Shown: positions 7,840-17,523 of the stretch, in pieces | How positions within the stretch are numbered: position 1 is the stretch's first letter | How the letters are laid out: every line of letters starts with the position of its first letter | NCBI RefSeq assembly: GCF_009295725.1 | Contig: NZ_WHJC01000010.1 | Span: 1-32,580 of the forward strand | DNA from: Clostridium tarantellae | Lineage (GTDB): Bacteria; Bacillota; Clostridia; Clostridiales; Clostridiaceae | Length of the DNA: 32,580 nt | Direction: 5' to 3' | Translations under genes and position numbers: made by a program | The notes under the pieces: generated by a model | Databases searched by the model: none | Told to the model about the DNA's origin: nothing | The model's input: only the letters and a program-made list of their open reading frames with translations

Positions 7840-10407
7840 TTAAAATCCAAAATCATCAACTATAGGAATATCAATACTATATCCTATTCTTTCATACAAT
7901 CCTTCTGAATTAGCTTCATCCTGAATTACTAAGAAATATTTTTTATTCTTATCATACTTAATACTTTTAAGAACAAATTTTTCTCTATAAGATCTATCTG
8001 TTGGATTATCTGATTTTGAATCTGCTATTATGGTGCTTTCATCCGATATTCTATTACCAAATTCATCTTCAAAATAACACTTTACCCTTATTGGTAGTAC
8101 CTTTTCTTGAATCTTTTCCTCTTGGAAAAATTCTAAGTGTATTATAGGATTTGTTACTTTTCTTGATATACTAGTTAATTTAACAGTAGTTTTTCTTACT
8201 TCATTTTTAGTTGACTTACTTCTATCATTTTTAAATTGAATTACAGGAATAACAACTTCTTGTGGCATTGCTCCACCATGAACATAATTGCTTCCTGCTC
8301 CTTGCACCTTAAACCTAATAGTTCCTCTTGGAGTTATTACATATTTGTGAGAATTATCTCCTAATATATAATCCATAGAAAACTTTAAAGTTCCTTCTAT
8401 ATATTCATCTTTATCAGTTAATATAAATCTTCTGCTATCTTCTCCATCTTCAAACTTCACACCAGAGATTTTATTACTTTCATCAAGACTTTCTCTCTTA
8501 TATAAGAATCCATGATCTGCTGTTATAACCACATTAGAAGCACTAATATTAACAATAAGCATATTTATTGCAGTTAATATCTCCTCTATAGCCTTTTCAC
8601 AAGCATTAAATACTCCTCTTTCAGAAGAAGCATGATCTCCAATGGCATCAATAGTATTATGATAAATATACACTATATCCTTACCAGCAAAGCTTTCCTT
8701 CATATCTGCTCTTTTCATATTTATTAATTCACTATAAGTAATAGCTAAGGAATCTTTTGAAGTATTTTTTAAAATCTTATCTCTATTATCTGTACCACTA
8801 CTATTTACGCCATCTACCATAACATTATAACTAGAATCAATTTGAATATTTTTATGTGGTAGTAAAGAAGCCATTCCAAGCTTAGTATATGAAGGAAGTA
8901 CACCCTGCATATACTTTAACTCACCTACTCCCTTCCACTTATTCTTACTTTGATTATTTAATAAAGTATTAAGTTCCTCTGCACATTCATATCTTAAAGC
9001 ATCAGATATAATTACAAATACTCTTTCCTTTTGATTATACTTATACTTAATAAATTCATTATAAAAACTGTCTTGGTGACTAACACCATTAATTCTCCAA
9101 CTTGAAGAATTCTCTTCATTAAGAGCATTACTCCACTTTATCGATAATTCTGATAAATACCAGTTAGTATAAGTATTTTCTATTTTCTCTCTTAAGGATG
9201 ATAATATATCCTTATTTTCACATCTATCATTATATAAATAGAACTTTCTATATGCCTTATCAAAGAAGTAATACTCTTTAACGTAAGCATTTATCATATT
9301 ATAAGAAATATCTTCTTTTATATATGCAACTTCCTTCTTTTCTTTTAAAAATTTAATCGCCCATACTAAAGCTTTATAATAATCTCTATACTTGCTATAA
9401 AAATGTAGAGTTCTTCTCTTAGATATTATATTAATATACTTATCAAACTCTTCTACATCATTATTAACAAGATTTATTAATCTACTTAAAATTATGTCAT
9501 CTACCTGCTCAAATATATCACAATTAATAAAAGCATCCACATCATGCTTTTCTAGTAATTCATGCACCTTAATTTTATGTGCAATTAAATTAGCCATTTT
9601 ATCATAATATACTGTTTCCTTAGAATGATTCATAAAATGATTTACAAATACTAAACAATTAGTAACCTTTGAGGATATATACTTACTATAATCCTTTGGT
9701 AAATCAAACTTAATTGAATCATTCATAGCAGTAATTAGCATAGTAGCCATAAGCTTTCCAATACTAAAATCTTCAAATCTATAACCATAATACTTTTGTA
9801 CTAAATCATATAATACATTAATATCTCCAAATTTACTTATATCATCTAATAACTTATTCTTATAGTCTAAGTATTCTATAATTAATGCCTTTAAAATTTC
9901 TTCAATATCTAATACCTTTACCTTAGTTAAAGAAGCTAAAATAGCTAAATGTACCTTTTCCTCAGTATAATCCTCTACATTTAAATTCTTAAAGGCTGCC
10001 AATCTATCCTTGTTTCTAAAAAATACAACGTACTGCTTAAATACCTCTTTTAAAGCTTCATCTGTAATTCCAAGCTCTCTCATAATAACTGTTATTCTAT
10101 CAGTAGAAAACTCTTGACTATAACAATATATATCATATAAATAATCTTCTTGTACTAATGGCTTTGCCATATTAGCATATATTAATATATTAGATTGTAA
10201 ATCTTCTTTTTCTATATAATACTTTGTATGAAAATAATTATTTTTAGTAAGCTTTAATAGCTTAACATCCTCTAAATCTAAAGTATCTATATCATCAATA
10301 AAATCCCCTTCACCATCATACCAAAACACTATATGCCTATTCTTTCCCTCACCCTTAGGCTTATTAAAAACGTCATTAAGAAATACTCTTATTTCATTTA
10401 GGTTCAT
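7840..10407 (-). CDS. pglZ: PglZ, alkaline-phosphatase-fold protein of BREX type 1
   Basis: The 855-aa protein matches PglZ type A in length and layout. The alkaline-phosphatase-superfamily core contains VIISDALRYE, with a metal-binding aspartate at about residue 469. It then has the IDAIGDHASSE segment and the VVITADHGF motif (Asp631, His632). The N-terminal half is helical and the C-terminal region is a beta-rich domain (VITPRGTIRFKVQGAGSNYVHGG). PglZ is the marker protein of BREX systems, is needed for both host methylation and defence, and is thought to bind metal and nucleotide. A GAGGTG ribosome site precedes the ATG. The gene is separated from the rest of BREX by the helicase/PLD unit and by a hairpin only about 25 nt upstream. 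Confidence 0.97.
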   Translation of the reverse strand: MNLNEIRVFLNDVFNKPKGEGKNRHIVFWYDGEGDFIDDIDTLDLEDVKLLKLTKNNYFHTKYYIEKEDLQSNILIYANMAKPLVQEDYLYDIYCYSQEFSTDRITVIMRELGITDEALKEVFKQYVVFFRNKDRLAAFKNLNVEDYTEEKVHLAILASLTKVKVLDIEEILKALIIEYLDYKNKLLDDISKFGDINVLYDLVQKYYGYRFEDFSIGKLMATMLITAMNDSIKFDLPKDYSKYISSKVTNCLVFVNHFMNHSKETVYYDKMANLIAHKIKVHELLEKHDVDAFINCDIFEQVDDIILSRLINLVNNDVEEFDKYINIISKRRTLHFYSKYRDYYKALVWAIKFLKEKKEVAYIKEDISYNMINAYVKEYYFFDKAYRKFYLYNDRCENKDILSSLREKIENTYTNWYLSELSIKWSNALNEENSSSWRINGVSHQDSFYNEFIKYKYNQKERVFVIISDALRYECAEELNTLLNNQSKNKWKGVGELKYMQGVLPSYTKLGMASLLPHKNIQIDSSYNVMVDGVNSSGTDNRDKILKNTSKDSLAITYSELINMKRADMKESFAGKDIVYIYHNTIDAIGDHASSERGVFNACEKAIEEILTAINMLIVNISASNVVITADHGFLYKRESLDESNKISGVKFEDGEDSRRFILTDKDEYIEGTLKFSMDYILGDNSHKYVITPRGTIRFKVQGAGSNYVHGGAMPQEVVIPVIQFKNDRSKSTKNEVRKTTVKLTSISRKVTNPIIHLEFFQEEKIQEKVLPIRVKCYFEDEFGNRISDESTIIADSKSDNPTDRSYREKFVLKSIKYDKNKKYFLVIQDEANSEGLYERIGYSIDIPIVDDFGF

Positions 10408-10432
10408 AAATACACCTCATTAATTTCAATAT

Positions 10433-10474
10433 AAAAAATCCATAAATAATTATAACAATTATTTTATGGATTTT
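10433..10474 (-). terminator. terminator after the PLD-domain gene, just upstream of pglZ
   Basis: The inverted repeat around AAAATCCATAAA (left arm 10433-10451, right arm 10457-10474) has one bulged base and is followed on the minus strand by TTTTTTAT. It lies 24 nt after the PLD gene stop and only about 25 nt before the pglZ start codon. A pglZ promoter would therefore have to overlap or precede the hairpin, or pglZ depends on read-through. Confidence 0.75.
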
Positions 10475-10497
10475 CATTACTTATATAGTAGCATACT

Positions 10498-12327
10498 TTA
10501 TTTAAATTTAATTAATCCTTTTATATTTTTATATTTTTTAATAGGATTATTTTTTTCATTCACTAAATTATTTTTAACAAAAATATCTCTATAATTTAAC
10601 ATCATGTTATTATACAAATTAGCTCTATTATTTTTCTTAAAATCATTTAATATCATAAATACTTCTTCTACATGTTTGTTGTTACTAAGTAATATTTTCA
10701 TTATTTCAACAAGTACTTTCTCTGAATTATTATACCAGCATACAAGCATTATATTAAATAACTTATCATATTTATCATTGCCCTTCTCCGCCATAGTATA
10801 ATTAATTATTTTTTCTAAATATTCAAAAGCCTCTTCTCCTAATAGCTGTAAGTTCAATAGAGATTTTACATTATTTAAATAATCTTTGCTATTAAATATT
10901 TCTTTTAATTTCTTTAGTATAATTTCTTCCCAATACAATTTAGAATTTTTTACTGACGCTTTATCATTTACTATATATACAGATTCTCCTCTTGGCAGAT
11001 AATCTCCTCTATAAGATAACCAGTTAAAGGAACCTGCTAAATGTATTTTCTCATCTACAATAATTTCTTTAGTATGATGATTTCCAATCCAATAAACAAA
11101 AACACCAGATAATCCATTTTCATCTTTAATATTTCTTAAGGTATTTAATAAATTCTCACTTGGTTTTCTATCTTCGTTACTATAGTCTTTAGAAATTCCC
11201 CATACAATATAAATTACTCCATCTTTCTTTACTATATTTTTAAAGGTATTTATCATTTCTTTATCCACAACCTGTTCAGTAATCCAAGGTGAAGCAATAA
11301 ACATATATTTCTTAACACTTTTTAGACAATTATTAAACTCTTGCTTAATATCTTTCCCTCTAACCATTCTTATAGTATTTTTTGTACTCATTGTTAACTT
11401 TTTATTATTAGCTTTTTTATTTTCTTGTATTTCTTTTGCTTCTTTTATCTCTTTAATATATTCAATTTCTATCTTTTTAATATTTTCGTTTGGTATAGGT
11501 TTACTATTATCTTCTTCTAATTTTTCATCAAAATCTTCTTTATTCAAAGGTTTATTAACTTTTATATAATTGGCTATAATTTCATTATATGCATTAGTTT
11601 GTCTATCCCAAACTCTACAATATAATTTATCATCAATGATATTATATATCCACATTTCAATATATCTATTATAAAATATATTATCAGAAGTAAAATCTTC
11701 TACTTCTCGTATTTCACTTACAACTTGATTTATACTTTTTTTCTCTGCTATTATCTTTTGAGATTTTGCTATTTTTATTATTTTATCTTTTATATTCTTA
11801 TCACTTAAAATATCTCTACTAGATTCTTCAATATTTTTTCCCAGCTCTAATATAGGTATATCCTCACTAATTTTTTCTAATATCATATTATCATAAAAAA
11901 TCTTAAATTCAGGTTGTATATAAGCTTGCACATTTATAGCCTTATCTTTCATTAACATTTTTTTTGCTTTAAAAAACTTTAATCCTTCTTCTGTTAATTG
12001 AAAGTTAGGTAATTTATTTTTATCAAAAATACCAAAATGTATTAATTGCTTTATATATTCATGCACAAAAATCTTATCTAACTCTAATAAATCTGCAATA
12101 AAATCACTGCTTATATTTTCATCAAAATTTGCTAATACCACTTTTATTATAAATTCTTCTATTATATTTAAATTTTTATCCTTTGTTATTTCCAATTCAA
12201 AGTTATATTTTTTAATAGGTAATTTAAATTCTTTTAACTTTAAAACCTGTAATCCTAACTCTTTTTTCTCTATATTACTCTTTATACCTTCTAACTCTTC
12301 CGAATAACTGTTACTTACATTAAACAT
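10498..12327 (-). CDS. winged-helix and phospholipase-D-like domain protein
   Basis: I place the start at the ATG at 12327, which has an AGAGG site 7 nt upstream; a TTG 15 nt earlier is the alternative. The protein is then 609 aa. The N-terminal 100 residues look like a winged helix (EFIIKVVLANF...LLELDKIFVHEYIKQL...FQLTEEGLKFF). The middle region, about 310-460, is a PLD-like fold with the IASPWI strand and one HxKxxxxD motif (H418TKEIIVD), followed by GSFNW. PLD-fold proteins in defence loci can be nucleases (as dimers of single-HKD chains) or DNA-binding proteins. It follows the UPF1-like helicase gene, so the two are co-transcribed and probably work together. The pairing recalls the PLD-plus-helicase logic of DISARM, but the helicase type differs. 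Confidence 0.85.
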   Translation of the reverse strand: MFNVSNSYSEELEGIKSNIEKKELGLQVLKLKEFKLPIKKYNFELEITKDKNLNIIEEFIIKVVLANFDENISSDFIADLLELDKIFVHEYIKQLIHFGIFDKNKLPNFQLTEEGLKFFKAKKMLMKDKAINVQAYIQPEFKIFYDNMILEKISEDIPILELGKNIEESSRDILSDKNIKDKIIKIAKSQKIIAEKKSINQVVSEIREVEDFTSDNIFYNRYIEMWIYNIIDDKLYCRVWDRQTNAYNEIIANYIKVNKPLNKEDFDEKLEEDNSKPIPNENIKKIEIEYIKEIKEAKEIQENKKANNKKLTMSTKNTIRMVRGKDIKQEFNNCLKSVKKYMFIASPWITEQVVDKEMINTFKNIVKKDGVIYIVWGISKDYSNEDRKPSENLLNTLRNIKDENGLSGVFVYWIGNHHTKEIIVDEKIHLAGSFNWLSYRGDYLPRGESVYIVNDKASVKNSKLYWEEIILKKLKEIFNSKDYLNNVKSLLNLQLLGEEAFEYLEKIINYTMAEKGNDKYDKLFNIMLVCWYNNSEKVLVEIMKILLSNNKHVEEVFMILNDFKKNNRANLYNNMMLNYRDIFVKNNLVNEKNNPIKKYKNIKGLIKFK

Positions 12328-12344
12328 TTTAAAACCTCTCAATA

Positions 12345-15300
12345 CTAATTAAAAACTTCTCTTGCATCTATAACACCATTATAAGAATTTACAACTCTTA
12401 AAACATTACTATAACTATCTCTTGCATTTTTAACATTATTCTTCTCACAAAATAATTCACTACATCCTACAACTACTAATAAGCTTTGTGCTCTAGATAA
12501 AGCCACATTTATACGCTTTGGATCTCTTGCAAACCCAATTTGTCTATTATTATTATTTCTAACAAAGCTAACTATAACAATCTCTCTTTCAATTCCTTGG
12601 AATCTATCTACAGTACCTACTCTTAATTTTATATTTTTAAACTTATTTTTATTTATTAATTCATTTTGAAGTAACTTAGACTGTGCACCATAAAAAGTTA
12701 TTACTGCAACCTCTTTCTTTTTACCATTTATTTTGCAATCTTTATTTATATCTGAAATTATTTTTTCTATAACCTCAATTTCAGTTAAGTTATAATAACT
12801 ATTATTATTCTTTTCTTCAAAGAATTCTCTACTTAAAGGAATGTCTACCCATAATAATTTTTTATTTTGATTTATATATCTAGTATTTATTCCATGATTT
12901 TTTGTAATATCTTCATTTTCAACACCACAAATTAATCCATTAGAATTATTATCTCTATAAAATTGATTTATTGTATTCATAATGGAACTATGCATTCTAT
13001 ATTGAATATCAAGCATAACCTTTCTATTAAAATCCATAGTTAGATATAACTCTTCAAATAAACTTTTCTTCATGTACTCAATATTACACTCTTCATCAAG
13101 GGCAATTTCTTGTTCAAGTTCTTCCGTAAAAAAATCATTGGTTGTTGTAGGCTTATCTTTTTGCATTAATTCCTGTAATTCTTCAAAGGTTTCATTTCCA
13201 ATCATAGGTGGTAGCTGCTTATGATCTCCTACCAATACTATGTTTTTTCCTTTTAACATTGGAAGTATTAACTCTGGTGGAGTAGCCTTACTTACCTCAT
13301 CCACAATAACAGTATCAAAATTAGGATATTCCTCTGTAAACTTTCTATTTCCTGACTGAACACAGGTTATTCCAATAACATTAGCATTTTTTATATATAA
13401 ATCTTTTAACTCTTGCTTTCCTGTATATTTCCCCTCTTCAATTCTGCCTGTCCATTCACTTAATATTTTTACATATTTATCCAATAAAGTTATTTCAGTT
13501 TTTATTATATTATAATAATATTTATGTTTATCACTAAGGTTCCTTACCATATCAAAATCTACATACTTACCTAAATTTAAGTTAACATAACTATTAAACT
13601 CATCTATTTCACACTTTACTTCTTTTATATCTTTCTTTAAATTTTCTAATCTTATCCTTATTCCTTTAGTGTTATCTAATGGCTCTAATATTTCTTTCTT
13701 AAAAAAATCTATGCTAATATTTTTTAAATTAATAAATTCAAAAATATTTAATTTTTCAGAAATATTATCAAAATTTTCTTCAACTATAATATATCTAGTT
13801 TCATATTTTCTTTTTATATTATTGATTGAATCTTTAAAATTATTTTCTTCCTTAACAATATCCTTATTAAATTTAATGAAGCATTCATTTAAAGTTTTTT
13901 TAATTATTTTTATTTTATTAAGTAATTCTTCTGTTTTATAAAAACACTGAAAAAACCCCTTTTTCCATTCTTTGTCAAACCCTAACATTCTTGCTATAAA
14001 ATTAGGCTTGTTATTAACTACATTATTAAAATTTCTAAAAAATTCATTTAATTCTTCAGTGCTTATATGACTGTCTTTTGATGAAAAAATATTAGACTCT
14101 ATGGTTAAATTAAATTCTTTAGCTATTTCTTTTATTTTTACATGATAAAACTTAATTTTTTCCTCATACTTATTATAAACTTCAATTATTCTCTCACCTT
14201 CAATTATTTTGTTTTTTATATCTTTTACTTTTTTTATAGGTGTAGATGATATATTTTCTCCTAATTTTATATTAAAATACTCTATTTCTTGCTGAAAATC
14301 CTTTTTATAAAACACTTTACTCAAATCATCTACTAATTCAATATTTCTTTTTAATTCATTCTTAACATCAACAATATTAAGCTTTTCTTTTAATAACATC
14401 CTTAATAAATTTAACTTTTTTAATATATCATCTAATGCTGATATATTAGCAACTTTTTTTCCTTTTTCAAACTCATTAGTAATATTAAAGATTATTTCAT
14501 CTATATATTCATTACTATAATTATAATTTTTATCATTAATTATATACTTTATAATATTAAAATTTTGTTCTATACTATTTAATGATTTTTTATTTGGTGA
14601 GTTTTCAGTAATATACCTTAACTCTTTAAGTAAAACTGCTTCTTGTGAAAGTTTATTTTCATATTGAACATAGGCTCTTTCTATTTCAATAGATTTTTCA
14701 TTTATATACTTTAATACTTTTAACCGTTCCTTTTTCACTTGTAGTTTTTCTAAGCAAGATTTAGCAGTTTTACTCAGCCAAGTATTAACCACATTTGATT
14801 CTGTATAAACTTCGCCCTCTTTTTCCACCCTAGATAAATTTCCTTGTCTTAATGCCCTTATATTAGAATTATGAACTAATCTACTTAAAGCATTATCTAC
14901 TGCTAAATTAGATTGTGATGCAATTAAAGTTTTTTTACCTCTAATAGCATTTTGATAGCAAATCTCTGCTATAACTGTAGTTTTCCCCGTACCTGGAGGC
15001 CCTTGAATTAAAAAAATATCATTAGTATTTAACACACCTTCCACTGCCATTCTTTGCTTTTTATTTAATGTTTTTAACAATAAATCATTATCATTTATAG
15101 CTATACTTTTACATCTAGTACTCTCTAAATATGAAGGATTAAATAACATAATATCTAAATCTTGATTATATGCTCCTCCAAATTTTAATTGCTTCAAGCC
15201 TCTCCTTAAGCTTTTAGCTTGCGCTAAATCACCTAACTTTGATATTCTTAAATATGCTTTACTTGGAAATGCTAACTTTGCTTGTTGAGCTAACTCTTGA

Positions 15301-16088
15301 AACTCTGGATATAACTCTATTTTTATTGATTTTCTACTATAATTTATTTTCTCTATAGTACCAATACAATCTTCTACTAAGATTACTTCATCAGAATCCT
15401 CTTCCATAGTTTTATAAAATAATATTACTCTTTCACTTCTATACTTTTTTAACTTCTCAACTTCTTCCTTTGAAAAATCATCAAAAAGAAAAGTACAGTA
15501 TGTTAAATTCTCTCCCTGATTATATCCCTTATATTTTATTTCTAATTGAGTTTTAGCGGCATTATTTTCTATTATCTCTAAATAAGAATCCCAATCCTTA
15601 ATATTTTTATCTACCTTCCTATACAACTCTTGAGTATTAGGCATTTCCTTTATTTCATTAATAATATCATTAGGAATAGCTGAAGCTCTAATACTGTTAA
15701 AATAATTAAATGTTATTCTTGCACCTATACCTTTATTAGAATCTCTTCCTATATCAGTACCCAATAAGTTTAATTTTATTATTAAAAAAGTATTTTTATT
15801 TACATTAACTCCCTCAATTAAAATAGTTCTATTACTTAACTTTTTTATCAACTCTTTATTTAAATCATTTGTACTATCAGTAGCTAATATAAGCTTAACT
15901 CTAGTATCTTCTTCATTTTGTCTAGTTGCATTTTGTAAGTAAAACTCATAATATTTATCTGATTCAAAAATATTTCTAAATAAAATATTTTTACTAACTT
16001 TATTTATTTTAGTATTATTATCTAATAATGCACTAATTTGACTGTCTGCTAACTTAGTAAATCTAACCCCTAAATTTAACTCTCTCAT
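12345..16088 (-). CDS. UPF1/DNA2-like superfamily 1 helicase, 1247 aa
   Basis: All main SF1 helicase motifs are visible: motif I GPPGTGKTT (Lys369), motif Ia IASQSNLAVDNAL, motif II VDEVSKA (Asp930-Glu931), motif III GDHKQLPP, motif IV IQYRMH, motif V VGTVDRFQGIE and motif VI NVALSRAQ. About 560 residues lie between motifs I and II, and much of that stretch is charged and coiled-coil-like, an unusually large insertion typical of defence-associated AAA_11/AAA_12 helicases. The N-terminal 330 residues form an extra domain without a motif I recognise. The gene has its own promoter and is followed after a 2-17 nt gap by the PLD gene. It is not one of the six core BREX type 1 genes, so I treat it as island cargo or a BREX accessory. 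Confidence 0.93.
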   Translation of the reverse strand: MRELNLGVRFTKLADSQISALLDNNTKINKVSKNILFRNIFESDKYYEFYLQNATRQNEEDTRVKLILATDSTNDLNKELIKKLSNRTILIEGVNVNKNTFLIIKLNLLGTDIGRDSNKGIGARITFNYFNSIRASAIPNDIINEIKEMPNTQELYRKVDKNIKDWDSYLEIIENNAAKTQLEIKYKGYNQGENLTYCTFLFDDFSKEEVEKLKKYRSERVILFYKTMEEDSDEVILVEDCIGTIEKINYSRKSIKIELYPEFQELAQQAKLAFPSKAYLRISKLGDLAQAKSLRRGLKQLKFGGAYNQDLDIMLFNPSYLESTRCKSIAINDNDLLLKTLNKKQRMAVEGVLNTNDIFLIQGPPGTGKTTVIAEICYQNAIRGKKTLIASQSNLAVDNALSRLVHNSNIRALRQGNLSRVEKEGEVYTESNVVNTWLSKTAKSCLEKLQVKKERLKVLKYINEKSIEIERAYVQYENKLSQEAVLLKELRYITENSPNKKSLNSIEQNFNIIKYIINDKNYNYSNEYIDEIIFNITNEFEKGKKVANISALDDILKKLNLLRMLLKEKLNIVDVKNELKRNIELVDDLSKVFYKKDFQQEIEYFNIKLGENISSTPIKKVKDIKNKIIEGERIIEVYNKYEEKIKFYHVKIKEIAKEFNLTIESNIFSSKDSHISTEELNEFFRNFNNVVNNKPNFIARMLGFDKEWKKGFFQCFYKTEELLNKIKIIKKTLNECFIKFNKDIVKEENNFKDSINNIKRKYETRYIIVEENFDNISEKLNIFEFINLKNISIDFFKKEILEPLDNTKGIRIRLENLKKDIKEVKCEIDEFNSYVNLNLGKYVDFDMVRNLSDKHKYYYNIIKTEITLLDKYVKILSEWTGRIEEGKYTGKQELKDLYIKNANVIGITCVQSGNRKFTEEYPNFDTVIVDEVSKATPPELILPMLKGKNIVLVGDHKQLPPMIGNETFEELQELMQKDKPTTTNDFFTEELEQEIALDEECNIEYMKKSLFEELYLTMDFNRKVMLDIQYRMHSSIMNTINQFYRDNNSNGLICGVENEDITKNHGINTRYINQNKKLLWVDIPLSREFFEEKNNNSYYNLTEIEVIEKIISDINKDCKINGKKKEVAVITFYGAQSKLLQNELINKNKFKNIKLRVGTVDRFQGIEREIVIVSFVRNNNNRQIGFARDPKRINVALSRAQSLLVVVGCSELFCEKNNVKNARDSYSNVLRVVNSYNGVIDAREVFN

Positions 16089-16119
16089 AAATCTGTCCTT
16101 TCATTTAAAATATAGTAAT

Positions 16120-16148
16120 ATTATACCAATTATTTCCTATATTTTAAA
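16120..16148 (-). promoter_or_regulatory. predicted promoter of the helicase-PLD operon
   Basis: On the minus strand TTTAAA (16148-16143) and TATAAT (16125-16120) are 17 nt apart, with a TGG just before TATAAT (extended -10). It lies about 32 nt upstream of the helicase start codon and directly after the terminator of the MBL cassette. Confidence 0.6.
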
Positions 16149-16182
16149 TCACACACTTAACGTTATAATTAATTTTAAAAAA

Positions 16183-16218
16183 CTATAAAGGATTAATCTT
16201 AAAATCAACCCTTTATAG
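16183..16218 (-). terminator. intrinsic terminator after the MBL-fold gene
   Basis: On the minus strand a 12-bp stem with one G-U pair (16207-16218 with 16183-16194) is followed by TTTTTAAAATT. It lies about 78 nt past the MBL-gene stop. Confidence 0.75.
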
Positions 16219-16295
16219 CTTTCATATTTTTTATTAAATTAAATCTTATATCCAAATTTAATGTGTTGTTTAAAGTATCATTAACAACTAAATTT

Positions 16296-17357
16296 TTAGA
16301 ATACTTCTCCAGCATCAGCAAAAAAACTTATTACTTCACTTTTAGAATCTTTGTTATAATTTAAAACTGATTTAATTATAGGATATCTATACATCACTAC
16401 TCCATATCCTTCTTTTTCTATTTTATTAGTTCTAAATACTCTTCCTTTTTTCTTATATAAATTCAAAATTTTTTCTCTTGGTAAATTGCCTTTTTTATAA
16501 TTAGTTGTAATTGCATATTCAAATTTTAATCCATCATCATATTCATTAGAAATTAATTTATCTGCGTTTTTAGAACCATGATGAGGAATCTTTAATATGG
16601 TATTTCTAGAAAATATTCTATTTAACTTTGCTGGTTTCATTTTTAATATTGTATCGTTATCTAAATCTCCTGTTAAACATATTCTTATGTCTTCCGAATT
16701 TAATTTTATAACAATTTCTAATCCAACTGAAAACAAATTATTCTTTTTGTTAGAACCATTATACCAATTTTCATCAATTACTTTTTCTCCAAACTCATCG
16801 CTATCTGTACATTTAACCAAATTTCTTATAAAATCTTTATTTAATCCCTTAACAACTTTACTAATAGGAGCAAAAGTATTCATTATAAAATCATACTCAT
16901 TATTTTTATTGGTAAATTTAAAGTTGTATATTTGAGTATGCTCATTTGCACTTATAAAATTTTCTACGTCATCAATCATATTATATATATTTCTATATTC
17001 ATCATGTTGATAACTTGAAGGATCATTAAATAAATCTCTTAATTCTTTACTTCCTAATCCTTCAGGAACTATTATTGCAGTATCCTCATAAAAAAATTCT
17101 TTTAATTCATATAATCCATAAGTATGATCCCAGTCTACATGAGTCCAACAGATAAAGTCTATTGGAATATCTAATTCCTTAATTATTCTTTTAGTTTCAA
17201 ATCTATCTCCAACTTTAAAGCAATCTATTACCCCTAAAAATTTATCTCCAACAGAAAAAATTATGCTTTCTCCTTGACTTTCATATCCAATAACATAAAG
17301 AGTTATGAAATCATTTTCCGTAATTTCTACGTTATCTTTTTCTATCATTTCCTCCAA
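16296..17357 (-). CDS. ComEC/Rec2-like metallo-beta-lactamase-fold hydrolase
   Basis: The 353-aa protein has the MBL signature HxDxDH at residues 73-78 (HVDWDH), a later LTGDLDND aspartate motif and the PHHGSKN motif near residue 258. That trio is typical of the ComEC/Rec2-like soluble MBL domain, whose members cleave nucleic acids or phosphoesters with two metals. No transmembrane ComEC channel is present. The start is uncertain. The TTG at 17357 gives the full frame; the ATG at 17348 has a GGAGG only two bases away, too close for normal use as its own ribosome site. It overlaps the end of the 63-aa gene by up to 26 nt, so translation is coupled. It is the last gene of a three-gene cassette between pglX and the helicase. 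Confidence 0.88.
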   Translation of the reverse strand: MEEMIEKDNVEITENDFITLYVIGYESQGESIIFSVGDKFLGVIDCFKVGDRFETKRIIKELDIPIDFICWTHVDWDHTYGLYELKEFFYEDTAIIVPEGLGSKELRDLFNDPSSYQHDEYRNIYNMIDDVENFISANEHTQIYNFKFTNKNNEYDFIMNTFAPISKVVKGLNKDFIRNLVKCTDSDEFGEKVIDENWYNGSNKKNNLFSVGLEIVIKLNSEDIRICLTGDLDNDTILKMKPAKLNRIFSRNTILKIPHHGSKNADKLISNEYDDGLKFEYAITTNYKKGNLPREKILNLYKKKGRVFRTNKIEKEGYGVVMYRYPIIKSVLNYNKDSKSEVISFFADAGEVF

Positions 17358-17523
17358 CTCTCACTCTCTCTATGCTATAAATATTTCTTCTATTTTTTCC
17401 TCTTAACATAAGTTTATCTTTATTAACTATTTCTTCAACGTATTCAGAATCTTCAATATCTTCTTCATAACAATTAACTTCTTTAATATACTTTAAATAT
17501 TTATTCATTAAATTCATAATCAC
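17332..17523 (-). CDS. small acidic-to-basic protein of the MBL cassette, 63 aa
   Basis: The frame starts at GTG 17523, five bases after an AAGGAG site, with an alternative ATG two codons later. It overlaps the 278-aa gene by 23 nt and the MBL gene by up to 26 nt. The protein has an acidic middle (EEDIEDSEYVEEI) and a strongly basic end (RGKNRRNIYSIERVRVGGNDRKR). No family is recognised. The well-spaced ribosome site and the overlaps at both ends make it more likely to be a real gene than a chance frame. It could be a regulator, chaperone or inhibitor of a neighbour. A frameshift fusing it to one of the neighbours is another possibility. Confidence 0.6.
   Translation of the reverse strand: MIMNLMNKYLKYIKEVNCYEEDIEDSEYVEEIVNKDKLMLRGKNRRNIYSIERVRVGGNDRKR

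Noticed and set aside
10498-16088. DISARM system
   Set aside because: A PLD protein and a helicase are present, but the helicase is UPF1-like and no DrmB (DUF1998) or DrmA-type helicase is seen.
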